Positions 1 through 9,529 of a stretch of 57,201 bases of DNA are shown piece after piece. Each line of letters opens with the position of its first letter. Position 1 is the first letter of the stretch. The stretch spans positions 6,943 to 64,143 of the forward strand of contig PCBO01000049.1 of assembly GCA_002730975.1 (NCBI GenBank). Direction: 5' to 3'. A program made the translations under genes and the position numbers. The notes beneath the pieces were generated by a model. It was not told where the DNA came from. It saw only the letters and a program-made list of their open reading frames with translations, and made no database searches. The DNA comes from Opitutia bacterium. Its GTDB lineage: Bacteria; Verrucomicrobiota; Verrucomicrobiia; Opitutales; Seribacteraceae.

Positions 1-2706
1 TTCATATTCATCCATGGTCGGAATTCGACCAAGGACTGCAGAGAGAACCACGACCGGAGTGGAAGCGAGTAGCGACTCTCCTTTCTTACGCTCGGAATCC
101 TCAACGACTCGTCCTTGAAAAAGACGGGTGGACGTAGCCATTACGGTATCGCCTTTTTCGGCTTTTTCTTGATTTCCCATGCACAAGTTGCACCCGGGTC
201 TCTCAAGATACATCATATTTTTATATTCCATTCGGGCCGAGTTTTTGGGAGCATCGTCGTTAAATTCGAAGCCGGAATATTTTTGAAGGGTATTCCAATC
301 TCCTTCCTCTTTCAGCTCGTCAATAATGTTATAAGTCGGCGCCGTGACAACGAGCGGAGCATTAAACTCAACCCTCCCTTGTTGCGACTCCAAGTTCTTA
401 AGCATTTGCGAAACGATCTTCAGGTCCCCTTTGTGAACCATGCAGGATCCTACAAAGCCAAGGTCTACTTTTTTCGTGCCCTCATAGTGTGAAACTGCTC
501 GAATCGTATCGTGCGTATATCGTTTCGAAACATCTTCGTTGTGAACATCCGGATCCGCGATCATAGGTTCCACAATTTGATCGAGATCCACCACGAATTC
601 CTCAAAATACTTGGCATTGGCATCCGGGGTCAAAGCAGGTTTCTCACCAGACCTCATTTCCGAAATCCTCTTGTCGGCCTGGTTGACCAAACCTTGAAGA
701 ACCTGCCCTTCATTATCCATGCCTTTTTGGATCATTATCTCAATTCGACTCTTAGCTATCTCGAGAGATTCGATCAAGGTGTCGTCTTGAGAAATGCAGA
801 TGGATGCCTTTGCCTTCATTTCCGCAGTCCAATCAGTGAAAGTGAATGCTTGATCAGAAGGCAAGGTTCCGATGTGTACCTCGATTATTCTACCTTGAAA
901 TACGTTGTCCCCGAACTTCTTTAACATTTGAGCCTGCGTGGCATGGACCACGTCGCGAAAATCCATATGATCCTTAAGTACTCCCTTGAAGGTCACCTTG
1001 ACCGATTCGGGAATAGGCATCGACACTTCGCCAGTGGCAAGGGCGAGAGCAACGGTTCCGGAGTCGGCTCCGAAAGCCACTCCCTTGGACATTCTGGTGT
1101 GCGAATCGCCTCCAATGATGATCGCCCATTCGTCGGTGGTAAGATCGTTTAAGACCTTATGAATAACATCCGTCATGGCATGATATTCACCTTTGGGATC
1201 TCGAGCAGTTATGAGACCGAACTTATGCATGAAATTCATAAGCTTGGGAATGTTCGTCTGAGCTTTGTTATCCCAGACCGAAGCCGTATGACATCCTGAT
1301 TGGTAGGCGCCTTTAATTGTAGGTGAAATAACTGTTGCGGCCATGGATTCCAATTCTTGCAACGTCATTAGGCCAGTAGTATCCTGAGACCCAACGATGT
1401 TCACCTTTACCCTAACGTCGGACCCTGCATGCAGAATCGTGCCTTCGTTAACACCTAGAGCGTTTTTGTTGAAGATTTTCTCCACTGCGGTGAGACCTTG
1501 TCCTTCATGTGAAATCTCTTTGGATGGAGCGAAGACTGATTCCAATTCCATTTTCAGCCTCGAAGCTGCGAAACTCTGCAACTTTTTACCAAAGACAACG
1601 GAATAGGATCCGCCGGCCTTTATGAATTCGACTTTCTGAGGGGTTAAAGCCGATGAAATGTCCACCAGTTCCTTGTCCCCGTTATATAATTTCTTTTTCT
1701 TGGTGTTAATTATGAGGACGGTACCCGTTTCAACGGAGTATACTTGTTCAAGAACAGGATCGCCTTTCTCGTCGAGGACGGGTTTGCCTTCGGAATCAAG
1801 CTTCCTTTCCCAATTTTCCAGGTCTATCCCAATCCCGCCGGTAACCCCTACGGTCGTTTGGAAAATTGGAGAAATTCCGTTTGTACCCGCAACAACAGGG
1901 GCAATATTGACAAATGGGACATAGGGACTGGCTGGCTGGCCCGTCCATAGGGCAACGTTGTTAACTCCGGACATTCTGGAAGATCCCACGCCCATTGTTC
2001 CTTTCTCAGAAATCAACATAACCCTCTTGCCGGGGTGCTTTTTCTTAAGACTTCGGATTTCAGCCTGCGCATCATCAGAGATCATGCATTTGCCATGAAG
2101 TTCACGATCCGCTCGAGAATGGGCTTCTTTGCCGGGAGAAAGCAAATCGGTTGAAATATCCCCCTCCCCTGCAACATAAGTAACGACTTCTATTTCTTCC
2201 TCCACGTCTGGGAGCTTAGTAAAAAATTCGGCCTTGGCGTAGCTTTGCAGAATGTCGAGGGCGATTTCATTTCCCGACCGGAATGCAGCCTCAAGTCGAT
2301 CGGTGTCGGCTTCGTAAAGAAATACTTGAGTCTTAAGTACGACTGCAGCTTCCTCTGCAATGGAAGCGTCCCCACCCAAGGCTAAATCAAGAAGAACCTC
2401 AACGGATGGGCCTCCTTTCATATGAGACAACAATTCAAAGGCAAAGGTAATGGGAATCTCTTCCACTACGGAATCCCCAAGAATAATTTCCTTTAAAAAT
2501 TTAGCCTTTACGCCTGCAGCACCGGTTGTTCCCGGCAAAGTGTTGTAAATGAAGAAATCAAGAGAGTCTTTCCTATGTTCATTCCCCAATCCCTTTATGT
2601 TCTCAATTATTTCGGTTAGCAATTCGCCACCGTCAATTGGCTTGGGGTTTAAACCTTGATCTTTTCGTTGGTCGATCTCTTCTATATAATGCTGGTACAA
2701 GTTCAT
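1..2706 (-). CDS. acnB: Aconitate hydratase B (bifunctional aconitase/2-methylisocitrate dehydratase), 3' end missing
   Basis: Reverse-strand frame open from an ATG at 2706 to the left edge (902 codons, no stop). It encodes a cytosolic [4Fe-4S] enzyme converting citrate to isocitrate in the TCA cycle. The N-terminal HEAT-like domain starts MNLYQHYIEEIDQR. The cluster cysteines are visible: one in GSCMVHKGD (about residue 755) and two in the CNLCMGN motif (about 839 and 842). The frame ends at LGRIPTMDEYE, matching a point roughly 30-50 residues before the end of E. coli AcnB, so only the tail is lost. The distance between the first and second cluster cysteines (84 residues) is longer than the 59 in E. 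coli AcnB, as in longer family members. No clear ribosome binding site. It lies in the same window as isocitrate dehydrogenase but is not linked to it. Confidence 0.95.
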   Translation of the reverse strand, partial: MNLYQHYIEEIDQRKDQGLNPKPIDGGELLTEIIENIKGLGNEHRKDSLDFFIYNTLPGTTGAAGVKAKFLKEIILGDSVVEEIPITFAFELLSHMKGGPSVEVLLDLALGGDASIAEEAAVVLKTQVFLYEADTDRLEAAFRSGNEIALDILQSYAKAEFFTKLPDVEEEIEVVTYVAGEGDISTDLLSPGKEAHSRADRELHGKCMISDDAQAEIRSLKKKHPGKRVMLISEKGTMGVGSSRMSGVNNVALWTGQPASPYVPFVNIAPVVAGTNGISPIFQTTVGVTGGIGIDLENWERKLDSEGKPVLDEKGDPVLEQVYSVETGTVLIINTKKKKLYNGDKELVDISSALTPQKVEFIKAGGSYSVVFGKKLQSFAASRLKMELESVFAPSKEISHEGQGLTAVEKIFNKNALGVNEGTILHAGSDVRVKVNIVGSQDTTGLMTLQELESMAATVISPTIKGAYQSGCHTASVWDNKAQTNIPKLMNFMHKFGLITARDPKGEYHAMTDVIHKVLNDLTTDEWAIIIGGDSHTRMSKGVAFGADSGTVALALATGEVSMPIPESVKVTFKGVLKDHMDFRDVVHATQAQMLKKFGDNVFQGRIIEVHIGTLPSDQAFTFTDWTAEMKAKASICISQDDTLIESLEIAKSRIEIMIQKGMDNEGQVLQGLVNQADKRISEMRSGEKPALTPDANAKYFEEFVVDLDQIVEPMIADPDVHNEDVSKRYTHDTIRAVSHYEGTKKVDLGFVGSCMVHKGDLKIVSQMLKNLESQQGRVEFNAPLVVTAPTYNIIDELKEEGDWNTLQKYSGFEFNDDAPKNSARMEYKNMMYLERPGCNLCMGNQEKAEKGDTVMATSTRLFQGRVVEDSERKKGESLLASTPVVVLSAVLGRIPTMDEYE

Positions 2707-3021
2707 AGATGCATTGCTGAACTTAAGCTGAAACTTAATCTTTTCAAGATTTTTTTTCGTATTTCAAAATGCAGATCGCACTACCTCAGTCAGTAGAAAA
2801 ACGAATCCGAAATCCCGAAAAAAAGTCACAAGTCAAAACCTAAGAATCAAAACTGATCCTCAAACTAGATAGAATAAAAGCGAAAAGTTTTCACAAGTCG
2901 ACGCAAAGACTAAATCAAGGGATAAACCTAAAACGAAAAAAACATGAGCGTGACTGCAATTAGTAAAAAGCTATTTAAAAGTTAGTGCAAAATCGGAAAA
3001 CAATCTGATAATGTAAAGTAT
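2707..3021. other. AT-rich divergent intergenic region, no gene seen
   Basis: 315 bases between the start of aconitase B (minus) and the aquaporin gene (plus). The sequence is A-rich with several poly-A runs and short interrupted frames. It must hold the two divergent promoters, but no promoter motif could be assigned with confidence and no riboswitch-like structure was recognised. Confidence 0.5.
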
Positions 3022-3657
3022 ATGGCTAAATACATTTCAGAGTTTCTAGGGACGGGAATATTATTCTGCGCAGTGGTTGGTTCGGGAATAATGGGCGAGA
3101 ACCTGAACGATACAAGCGACCAGGTAACTTTGCTCACCAATACTTTGGCCACGGTCTTTGCCCTTTATTTTTTAATCAGTTCGTTTCAGTCATTCAGCAC
3201 CCATTTCAACCCCGCCGTTTCCTTTGTTTTTTGCTTAAAAGGGGAAATCTCCATCAAGACTTGCACCGTCTTCGTTGCTCTTCAGATTACGGGAGCTATC
3301 CTAGGCGTAATGCTCGCCAACTATATGTTCGAAATTGATCCCGTAAACTTCTCCGAGAAAGCCAGATCGGGACCGAATCTGTTCGTAAGTGAAATCGTTG
3401 CGACATTCGGGCTCTTGCTGGTCATCCTTTTGGCATCAGCGGAAAGAGTGGCCGGTATGGTGGCCGCCTACATTGGAGCCGCATACTGGTTTACCTCTTC
3501 CACATCATTTGCCAACCCGGCAGGAACGATTGGCAGGGCGTTCTCGAACACGTTTGCCGGCATAAGTCCGGACGACGTGATGGCTTTTTGCGCCGCTCAG
3601 GTCATCGGAGCATTCTTGGCCTACATACTCTATAAAAACGTGTTCAGTCGTAGTTGA
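3022..3657 (+). CDS. MIP/aquaporin family channel
   Basis: 211-residue integral membrane protein of the major intrinsic protein family, which conducts water or small neutral solutes across the inner membrane. Both half-helix signatures are present: HFNPAVS near residue 61 and FANPAGTIGRAFSNTFAGI near residue 155. Hydrophobic stretches fit six membrane spans (about 5-25, 35-55, 80-100, 120-140, 145-160, 185-205). The short loops and the second motif followed by R-x-F-S-N-T-F-A-G-I resemble the compact aquaporins often found next to metalloid genes, but no arsenic gene is present here, so the substrate is unknown. The nearest upstream gene is divergent, so it probably has its own promoter. ATG start; no strong ribosome binding site. 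Confidence 0.88.
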   Translation: MAKYISEFLGTGILFCAVVGSGIMGENLNDTSDQVTLLTNTLATVFALYFLISSFQSFSTHFNPAVSFVFCLKGEISIKTCTVFVALQITGAILGVMLANYMFEIDPVNFSEKARSGPNLFVSEIVATFGLLLVILLASAERVAGMVAAYIGAAYWFTSSTSFANPAGTIGRAFSNTFAGISPDDVMAFCAAQVIGAFLAYILYKNVFSRS

Positions 3658-3667
3658 CTGCGCCCGG

Positions 3668-3709
3668 TCACTATAAAAGCATTTAAGCTCTGGCTTAAAA
3701 AAGTAGTGA
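3668..3709 (+). terminator. Hairpin downstream of the aquaporin gene
   Basis: Inner perfect inverted repeat TTTAAGC (3682-3688) and GCTTAAA (3693-3699) with loop TCTG, enclosed by a second pair TCACTA (3668-3673) and TAGTGA (3704-3709). It starts 11 bases after the aquaporin stop. There is no U-tract, so it is only a weak candidate for a terminator or mRNA-stabilising hairpin. Confidence 0.3.
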
Positions 3710-3796
3710 GGCTAACTTATGGATAGCACCAGAAGAGTCCTTAAAAAAAGAAATCTCATTCTCTAGGATTCTAACAACTTAAAATAAAGTAACAAC

Positions 3797-4333
3797 ATGC
3801 CCGAAAACACTCTCTTAATCATCATTTGCGCCGTCTTGGCCCTTCTACTGATCGGTATCGTTGTTTATTTTGTTATGAGATTTTTATGCGGTTCCATCAA
3901 ACTAACCATACCACAAGCTTCTTTTGGCGCCGGACAGGTTATTTCCGGAAGTTTTGACCTCGTGACGAAGAAGGCTATTCAAGGAAACCAGTTGATTGTT
4001 TCTCTCAGGGGAGTGAAAGAAACTGAAATCCGAGATGGCGACAAAAAAAGAACGAGGAGAGATGAGATTTATTGTGACCAGATCACGTTGGAAAACGCTC
4101 GCGAATATCCGGGGGGGTATTTCGCGAAATATGACTTTCAAATCTCAACCCCCAACATGCAATCTCCCGAATTCATGAAATCGGGAATCGGACAAACCTT
4201 GGTTTCGGCCTTTAGCTTGCTTAGTGACAGGCATACGAGAATAAAGTGGAGGGTAGAGGCTCGCTTGGACTCCAAAGGCATTGATCTGGCGGCAAGCAAA
4301 TCCGTTCAGCTCAACCTTGGTCAGTTCCAATGA
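3797..4333 (+). CDS. Membrane-anchored arrestin-fold (Spo0M/arrestin-like) protein
   Basis: 178 residues. The N-terminus (about 5-28) is one hydrophobic helix, followed by a soluble domain of beta-strands. The pattern of early strands around AGQVISGSFDL, a charged stretch ETEIRDGDKKRTRRDEIY, and final strands WRVEARLDSKGIDLAASKSV resembles arrestin-like beta-sandwich proteins such as Spo0M. In that family the fold is a protein-interaction scaffold; no catalytic residues are expected. The anchor suggests it works at the inner membrane; which side the sandwich faces cannot be told. It is followed after 49 bases by a secreted sulfatase on the same strand, but no functional link is evident. The fold assignment is by sequence pattern only. 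Confidence 0.6.
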   Translation: MPENTLLIIICAVLALLLIGIVVYFVMRFLCGSIKLTIPQASFGAGQVISGSFDLVTKKAIQGNQLIVSLRGVKETEIRDGDKKRTRRDEIYCDQITLENAREYPGGYFAKYDFQISTPNMQSPEFMKSGIGQTLVSAFSLLSDRHTRIKWRVEARLDSKGIDLAASKSVQLNLGQFQ

Positions 4334-4382
4334 TTTTGGGTTGTTCGTTTGTTCTTTCCATTCTTTAAAAATTATTCAACTC

Positions 4383-5858
4383 ATGTTAACAAGAGTCCTC
4401 CCCTTTTTTCTTTCTGTAATAATCTCTTCGCTAGTCGCCCAGCAATTGCCCAATGTTTTGTGGATCGTGGTCGAGGATCAGTCCAAGCACTACGGTTTCA
4501 ATGGCGAAGGACTGGTAAAGACGCCTGTCTTGGACAAACTTTGCAAGGATGGGGTGAAATTCATCAATGCATCGGTCACCGCTCCGGTATGCTCGACTGC
4601 CCGCTCGGCCCTCATCACCGGAATGTTTCAGACCAGTATTGGGGCTCATCATCATCGCAGCGGTCGAGGTGAACTGAAAATTCAAAAACCCGATCAAGTC
4701 AAATTGATCCCCGAGCTGTTCAAGGAAGCCGGGTATTATACCTGCTTGGGCACCATCGGGCATGTCGCCGGGACGATCAACCCGAAGCACAAGGGCAGAT
4801 TGGGCAAGTCGGATTATAATTTCGAGTGGGATCCTTCCGTTTTCGATGCCGGAGAATGGTCGGGTCGTAAAAAAGACCAGCCTTTCTTCGCCAAGATCTG
4901 TCTAAGTGGAGGCAAGGCGCGTACCGCAGCCCGTGCATCCAAGGACATCCCCCATGTTGCTGCCTCGAAGGTCAAGCTCCCCCCCTACTATCCAGCGCAC
5001 CCTGAATTATTGGAGGACTGGGCGGCGTACTTGGATACTTTCAGCCTAGTGGACCGGCAGGTCGGGCAGATCGTGGATCGCTTGAAGAAGGAAGGGATAT
5101 TTGAAAAAACGATTATTTTCTTTACCACCGACCATGGCGTCAGCCACGCTAGGGGTAAGCAGTACTGCTACGATGAGGGAATGATGATTCCTTTTTTCGT
5201 CCACGCCCCTGGTAGGATCAAGGCCGGCACGGTCAGAAAAGATCCCGTGCTCCATATCGATTTGGCGGCGACCTCGCTTTACTTTGCGGGGATTGATATT
5301 CCGAAGTACATGGAAGCCCGTACTCTTTTCGGACCGGAAGCCCAAGCTCGCAATTTTGCCGTAAGCGCTCGGGACAGGTGCGACGAGACCTATGACCGAA
5401 TCCGAGCAGTCAGGACTCAGCGATTCAAATACATCCGTAACGGATATCCCGAACGCCCCCATTTGCAACCCTGCGCCTACAAGGACAACAAACCGACTTA
5501 TATTGCGATTCGCGATTGGGGAAAGAAAGGAAAGCTCGACGAACTTCAACAGCGCTTGCTACTTTCACCGAACCGGTCGCCCGAGGAGTTGTACGACTTG
5601 AAGAAGGACCCATGGGAATTGAAGAATCTGGCGAATGACCAAAAGCACACGAAGATATTGCTCAAAATGAGAAAGACTCTCGATGAGTGGATCAAGGAAA
5701 CCGGAGACCGAGGCCAGAAGGTCGAGTCGGAGAAGATGTACGACAGCGACATGAAAATTTATATGGATGGTCAGGCAATCAGGGGCAGAAAAGAACGGGC
5801 AGATGAAATTAGGAAAAACGTCGATCAGATGAAAAAATGGTGGAAGGAAGGAAAATAG
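4383..5858 (+). CDS. Secreted sulfatase, heparan N-sulfatase-like
   Basis: 491 residues from the ATG at 4383. The frame is open further upstream, but that would overlap the preceding gene and bury the signal peptide MLTRVLPFFLSVIISSLVAQ. The start of the alkaline-phosphatase-fold domain reads NVLWIVVEDQS, with E31 and D32 as metal ligands. The formylglycine signature is C70-S-T-A-R followed by SALITG. The stretch TSIGAHHHRS and the motif FTTDHGVSHARGK support assignment to the heparan N-sulfatase-like branch. The protein is probably periplasmic or secreted and removes sulfate esters or N-sulfate from polysaccharides. Cys70 needs oxidation by an anaerobic-type maturase, which is not in the window. 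The third position of the core motif is Thr rather than the usual Pro. Confidence 0.88.
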   Translation: MLTRVLPFFLSVIISSLVAQQLPNVLWIVVEDQSKHYGFNGEGLVKTPVLDKLCKDGVKFINASVTAPVCSTARSALITGMFQTSIGAHHHRSGRGELKIQKPDQVKLIPELFKEAGYYTCLGTIGHVAGTINPKHKGRLGKSDYNFEWDPSVFDAGEWSGRKKDQPFFAKICLSGGKARTAARASKDIPHVAASKVKLPPYYPAHPELLEDWAAYLDTFSLVDRQVGQIVDRLKKEGIFEKTIIFFTTDHGVSHARGKQYCYDEGMMIPFFVHAPGRIKAGTVRKDPVLHIDLAATSLYFAGIDIPKYMEARTLFGPEAQARNFAVSARDRCDETYDRIRAVRTQRFKYIRNGYPERPHLQPCAYKDNKPTYIAIRDWGKKGKLDELQQRLLLSPNRSPEELYDLKKDPWELKNLANDQKHTKILLKMRKTLDEWIKETGDRGQKVESEKMYDSDMKIYMDGQAIRGRKERADEIRKNVDQMKKWWKEGK

Positions 5859-6018
5859 AGCCAAAGCCTTTGCTATCTTCCGAGGAAAGGCATGCTCTGC
5901 CTGCTACTCGCAGCTAAGATTCACCAATCTGACAAATTATCGAAACTAAAACAAGCCTGCAGGCATAGGGTTTTAGGTATGGAAAAAATCGAGATTAAAT
6001 ATTTTATGAAGACTCGTA

Positions 6019-6918
6019 ATGCATTCCTTAAGCGGTAGTCGAATCGGATTCATTGGTCTCGGCAATATGGGCAAGCCCATGGCCCGACACCTGATGAAAG
6101 CAGGCGCCAAGCTCACGCTTTTCAATCGCAGCAAGCAAGTTCTTGAGAAACTGAAGGGCGAAGGGGCGGAGATTGCCTCTAGTCCGCGCGAAGTGGCGCA
6201 AAGGATAGGAGACGGACTGATTTTCCTGAGTCTGCCCAATGCCAACTCGGTTGGCGAGGTGGTGGAAGGAGAGGACGGGCTGTTCAATGGACTCACTCCC
6301 GGTTCCAAGGTCATCGATGTGGGGAGTACGGCGGTCGAAGCCACGAGAGGTTGGCAAGAGAAGGCTCTTGGCATTGGGTCCGACTGGATCGATGCCCCCG
6401 TTTCGGGGGGCCAGAAGGGAGCTCGCGAGGCAAACCTGACCATCATGGCTGGAGGTCGGGAAGAGAGTGTGGATGCTGTACGTCCTGTGCTTGGATTGTT
6501 GGGTACCACCATAACTTACATGGGACCGAGCGGAGCCGGGCAATGCGCCAAGTTGGCCAACCAAGTCATCGTTGCCTCGACCATCGCATCTCTGAGCGAA
6601 GCCTTTCTTTTGTGCCGGAAAAACGGAGTCGATCTGAAGGCTGCCCGGACTGCCTTGTCGGGCGGCTTCGCCCAGAGCAAGATTCTCGACCAGCATGGGC
6701 TCAAGATGATCGAGAAAGACTTCGAACCCGGGGGCACGGCCATAAATCAGCTTAAGGATTTGGTCGAAGCCTCCAACGTGGCGACCGCAAACAAGTTGAC
6801 CCTCCCTATGCTGGAGACCAACAAGAAGCTTTGGGAAAGGATGATAGAGGAAGGGCTAGGCGAGCTTGACCACAGCGGGCTTTACCAGTGGTACGGAAAA
6901 ATGGAAAAAAGGGGATGA
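6019..6918 (+). CDS. NAD(P)-dependent beta-hydroxyacid dehydrogenase (3-hydroxyisobutyrate dehydrogenase family)
   Basis: 299 residues, the usual length of the family, which oxidises 3-hydroxyisobutyrate, tartronate semialdehyde and related short hydroxyacids in the cytosol. The Rossmann fold begins with GFIGLGNMGKPMARHL (about residues 10-25). The substrate loop reads DAPVSGGQKGAREANLTIMAGG, and the catalytic lysine is in GQCAKLANQ (K178). The C-terminal helical domain ends at KMEKRG. It sits between a sulfatase and a lactonase-type propeller on the same strand, which fits a role in sugar-acid breakdown, but the gaps (160 and 81 bases) make an operon uncertain. Substrate specificity cannot be read from the sequence. 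Confidence 0.9.
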   Translation: MHSLSGSRIGFIGLGNMGKPMARHLMKAGAKLTLFNRSKQVLEKLKGEGAEIASSPREVAQRIGDGLIFLSLPNANSVGEVVEGEDGLFNGLTPGSKVIDVGSTAVEATRGWQEKALGIGSDWIDAPVSGGQKGAREANLTIMAGGREESVDAVRPVLGLLGTTITYMGPSGAGQCAKLANQVIVASTIASLSEAFLLCRKNGVDLKAARTALSGGFAQSKILDQHGLKMIEKDFEPGGTAINQLKDLVEASNVATANKLTLPMLETNKKLWERMIEEGLGELDHSGLYQWYGKMEKRG

Positions 6919-6999
6919 CCGAAACTCGGTAAAAAATTAAAAATCACCTTCAAATAAAATTGACGACTCCAACTATTAAACATTATCGGTGCCAGACTT

Positions 7000-8121
7000 A
7001 TGAAACTCCTCGAACAAGCTATCTTAATCACATTCTTCTTTGCCCTCGGTTCACTATCCATAGCCAAGCCTATTGAGGTTTTCTTCGGCACCGGGGGACG
7101 TGGAGCAGAAGGTATCTATCACGCCACCTTCAATCCGGATAACGGAAAATTCACTTCCGCCAAACTCATGGCCAAGATCGGTTCGCCAGGATTCATCGCT
7201 CACCATCCAAATGGAGCGATTCTCTACTCGCTGGGTCGTTGGGATGGAAAAGCGGGAACCGTGGGCTATCAAAGGTCAACCGGTGGAGAGCTAAAAGAAT
7301 TCACCCGCATGGCTTGCCCCGACGGAGGGGGCGCTCACATTGCGGTTCATCCCAGCGGAAAGTTTCTTCTAACCGCTCAGTACGGAGGTGGTTCCACCGC
7401 CTTTTTCCCCCTCGACGCCAAAGGAAATTTGGGCGAACCCACAATCCACGAACACAAGGGTGGGTCCAAGGTGGTGCAACGTCGGCAAGATTCTCCTCAT
7501 CCTCACTGGTGCGGCTTCTCCCCGGACGGCAAATTCGCCCTAGTGCCCGACCTCGGTCTAGATCAAATCGTCATCTACAAGGTCAATGCCGAACAAACAG
7601 GTATGACCCCTCATGCACTGGGCCAATCCATTCCCGGAGGAGGTCCCCGTCACATGCGTTTTTCCATCGACGGGAAATTCATATACCTGCTCAACGAGCT
7701 CAGCCTTTCCGTAACGACCTTCGCCTGGGACTCCAAGAATGGTTCAGCCAAAGCCCTGACGACAACACCGGCGCTCAGCGAGGCAGCAAAAGCCGGGGAA
7801 GGTTTCAACTCATCCGCCGAGATTCTCGTTCACCCTAGCGGCAAATTCGTGTATTCCTCCAATCGCGGGCACGACAGCGTCACCCTCTACCATGCAAAGC
7901 CAAGTACGGGAGAACTTAAGGTCGAACAGATTCAACCCATCCGAGGGGCCTTTCCCAGAAACATCAATCTCACGCCACGAGGTGAATGGCTATTGGCCGC
8001 CGGCGCCGATTCCAACACTATCGCCGCCCACCGCATAGATCAGACCACCGGTCGATTGACCTACCAAAGAGGTTCCGTCATCAACGTCCCTTCACCAATC
8101 TGTATTTTGTTCGTAAGGTAG
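7000..8121 (+). CDS. Secreted lactonase-family seven-bladed beta-propeller (6-phosphogluconolactonase-like)
   Basis: 373 residues. A signal peptide spans about residues 1-22 (ITFFFALGSLSIAKP). The rest consists of repeated propeller strands such as GSPGFIAHHPNGAILYSLG, HIAVHPSGKFLLTAQYGGG, HPHWCGFSPDGKFALVPDLG and PRHMRFSIDGKFIYLLNE, typical of the bacterial lactonase (Pgl/CMLE) family. Family members hydrolyse sugar or muconate lactones. Because this one is exported, its substrate is probably an extracytoplasmic sugar lactone rather than 6-phosphogluconolactone (inference). Its stop is only 3 bases from the stop of the convergent cryptochrome gene. Confidence 0.85.
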   Translation: MKLLEQAILITFFFALGSLSIAKPIEVFFGTGGRGAEGIYHATFNPDNGKFTSAKLMAKIGSPGFIAHHPNGAILYSLGRWDGKAGTVGYQRSTGGELKEFTRMACPDGGGAHIAVHPSGKFLLTAQYGGGSTAFFPLDAKGNLGEPTIHEHKGGSKVVQRRQDSPHPHWCGFSPDGKFALVPDLGLDQIVIYKVNAEQTGMTPHALGQSIPGGGPRHMRFSIDGKFIYLLNELSLSVTTFAWDSKNGSAKALTTTPALSEAAKAGEGFNSSAEILVHPSGKFVYSSNRGHDSVTLYHAKPSTGELKVEQIQPIRGAFPRNINLTPRGEWLLAAGADSNTIAAHRIDQTTGRLTYQRGSVINVPSPICILFVR

Positions 8122-8124
8122 GAT

Positions 8125-9417
8125 TCAGCTCAACCAAAGTTTCCGAAATCTCCCTTGGTGGTCATAAAACTCTGCTTGCTTGACTGGGTTGAAAACTCGT
8201 GAGGAACGGGAATCATTCCCCACTCCTCCAAGGTACATCCAGTTACCATAATTACTACAGGGGTCGTAGTCGATGAGTTGACTCTCAAAATATCTCGCAC
8301 CAGCAAGCCAGTCTTGCCCCAAGTCGTGGATTAAATAGGAAGCGACAATTTGCCGTCCCCTGTTGCTCATCCATCCCGTCCGGTTCAACTCCAGCATGTT
8401 GGCATTTACGAAATCATCCTGTGTGCGACCGGACTTCCAATTATCCAGCATGTCGAGGTTCTCTTTCAACTTTGATAAACCATCTTGCTTGATTCCTTCC
8501 CGGCAAAAGATTTTCGGACCATGGCGACGGGCGACGAAACGAAAGAATTCTCGCCAAAGCAATTCGAAGAGCAGCCAATAAGTACTTTCATTCGCTACTC
8601 TTTTGCTTTCATAACTCTTGATTTCCCAATAGACCTCGACTGCAGACAAGCAACCGTTAGCGAGCCAAGGGGAAAACTTGGACGAATAATCCGGACCCAA
8701 CAAACCGTTTCGAGTATCTTTGTAAGTCTTCAGGCAATCACGGTTCCAAATCCATTCTTTCATCCAATCCCGGGCACGATCTTCACCTCCCAAGAAATTC
8801 ATCGCCGCACGTGAATCAAACTGTGGTTGCTGATGAGCTAAACTGGCAAGGTCGGGAAACTCGCCCCGAGCAGTCCACGAGCAATTTATTCTCCGAGGAG
8901 CTTTCAAAATGGGTCGAACACTCAGGCCTTTCTCGACCTTGGACCGAAAGGAACTAAAAACCATTGGCAAGTCGACTAAGTCAAAAGGTAAATCCTCCTC
9001 TGAAAACAAGCCCTTACCCTCGCTTAGGACAAGCTCCACTTTCTGTCCTATTTCTCGCTCCTCGACGACCTCATCCCAAGCATCTTCTCGCTGAGCATAA
9101 CAGCGCTCGGCGCCCCAGCTCTTCATGATTTTGGGAATCTCTTCGGAAGCCCTTCCATGAATAAAGTCGATGACGCCTCCCAAGTCATTGACTTTACCGT
9201 GAAGAGCATACAGAGACTGCAAAGCGAAGTTTGCTCGGATCGAACTCATGCGCGAAGGATCCCAAGTACGATCGTCAAAAACCTTTACGAGCAAGACTTC
9301 GTCGCATTCGGAAATTGCACGAGCGAGTGCAAGGTTTTCGCTTATTCGCAAATCATTGCGCAACCAATAAACACCTTTTGTCATATTTCGAAAGATGTGC
9401 CTAGTGACAACATTCAC
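8125..9417 (-). CDS. DASH-type cryptochrome/photolyase
   Basis: 430 residues. The N-terminal photolyase alpha/beta domain begins GVYWLRNDLRISEN (about 16-29). The C-terminal FAD-binding domain contains LLFELLWREFFRFVARRHG, NRTGWMSNRGRQIVASYLI, and the DASH hallmark DYDPCSNYGNWMYLGGVGND near residues 380-400. DASH proteins bind FAD and an antenna cofactor and repair pyrimidine dimers, mainly in single-stranded DNA. The ATG at 9417 is chosen because the frame is open from there, but an internal ATG at 9384 (MTKGVYWL) would give the more usual N-terminus; neither has a clear ribosome binding site. Convergent with the lactonase gene. Confidence 0.93.
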   Translation of the reverse strand: MNVVTRHIFRNMTKGVYWLRNDLRISENLALARAISECDEVLLVKVFDDRTWDPSRMSSIRANFALQSLYALHGKVNDLGGVIDFIHGRASEEIPKIMKSWGAERCYAQREDAWDEVVEEREIGQKVELVLSEGKGLFSEEDLPFDLVDLPMVFSSFRSKVEKGLSVRPILKAPRRINCSWTARGEFPDLASLAHQQPQFDSRAAMNFLGGEDRARDWMKEWIWNRDCLKTYKDTRNGLLGPDYSSKFSPWLANGCLSAVEVYWEIKSYESKRVANESTYWLLFELLWREFFRFVARRHGPKIFCREGIKQDGLSKLKENLDMLDNWKSGRTQDDFVNANMLELNRTGWMSNRGRQIVASYLIHDLGQDWLAGARYFESQLIDYDPCSNYGNWMYLGGVGNDSRSSRVFNPVKQAEFYDHQGRFRKLWLS

Positions 9418-9529
9418 AACCTAGCTGAGACCAGGAGATGTGGAGATCATCCATGAGGAAGACCAATAAATCGCTGGGCTGGAACTTGGAAGCGTAAACG
9501 CGACACCCTAAGGCATTGAGGACCCGTTA

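Noticed and set aside
115..2375. Many short plus-strand and one minus-strand frame in the first 2.4 kb
   Set aside because: All overlap the long reverse-strand aconitase B frame, which has clear family motifs; they are shadows.
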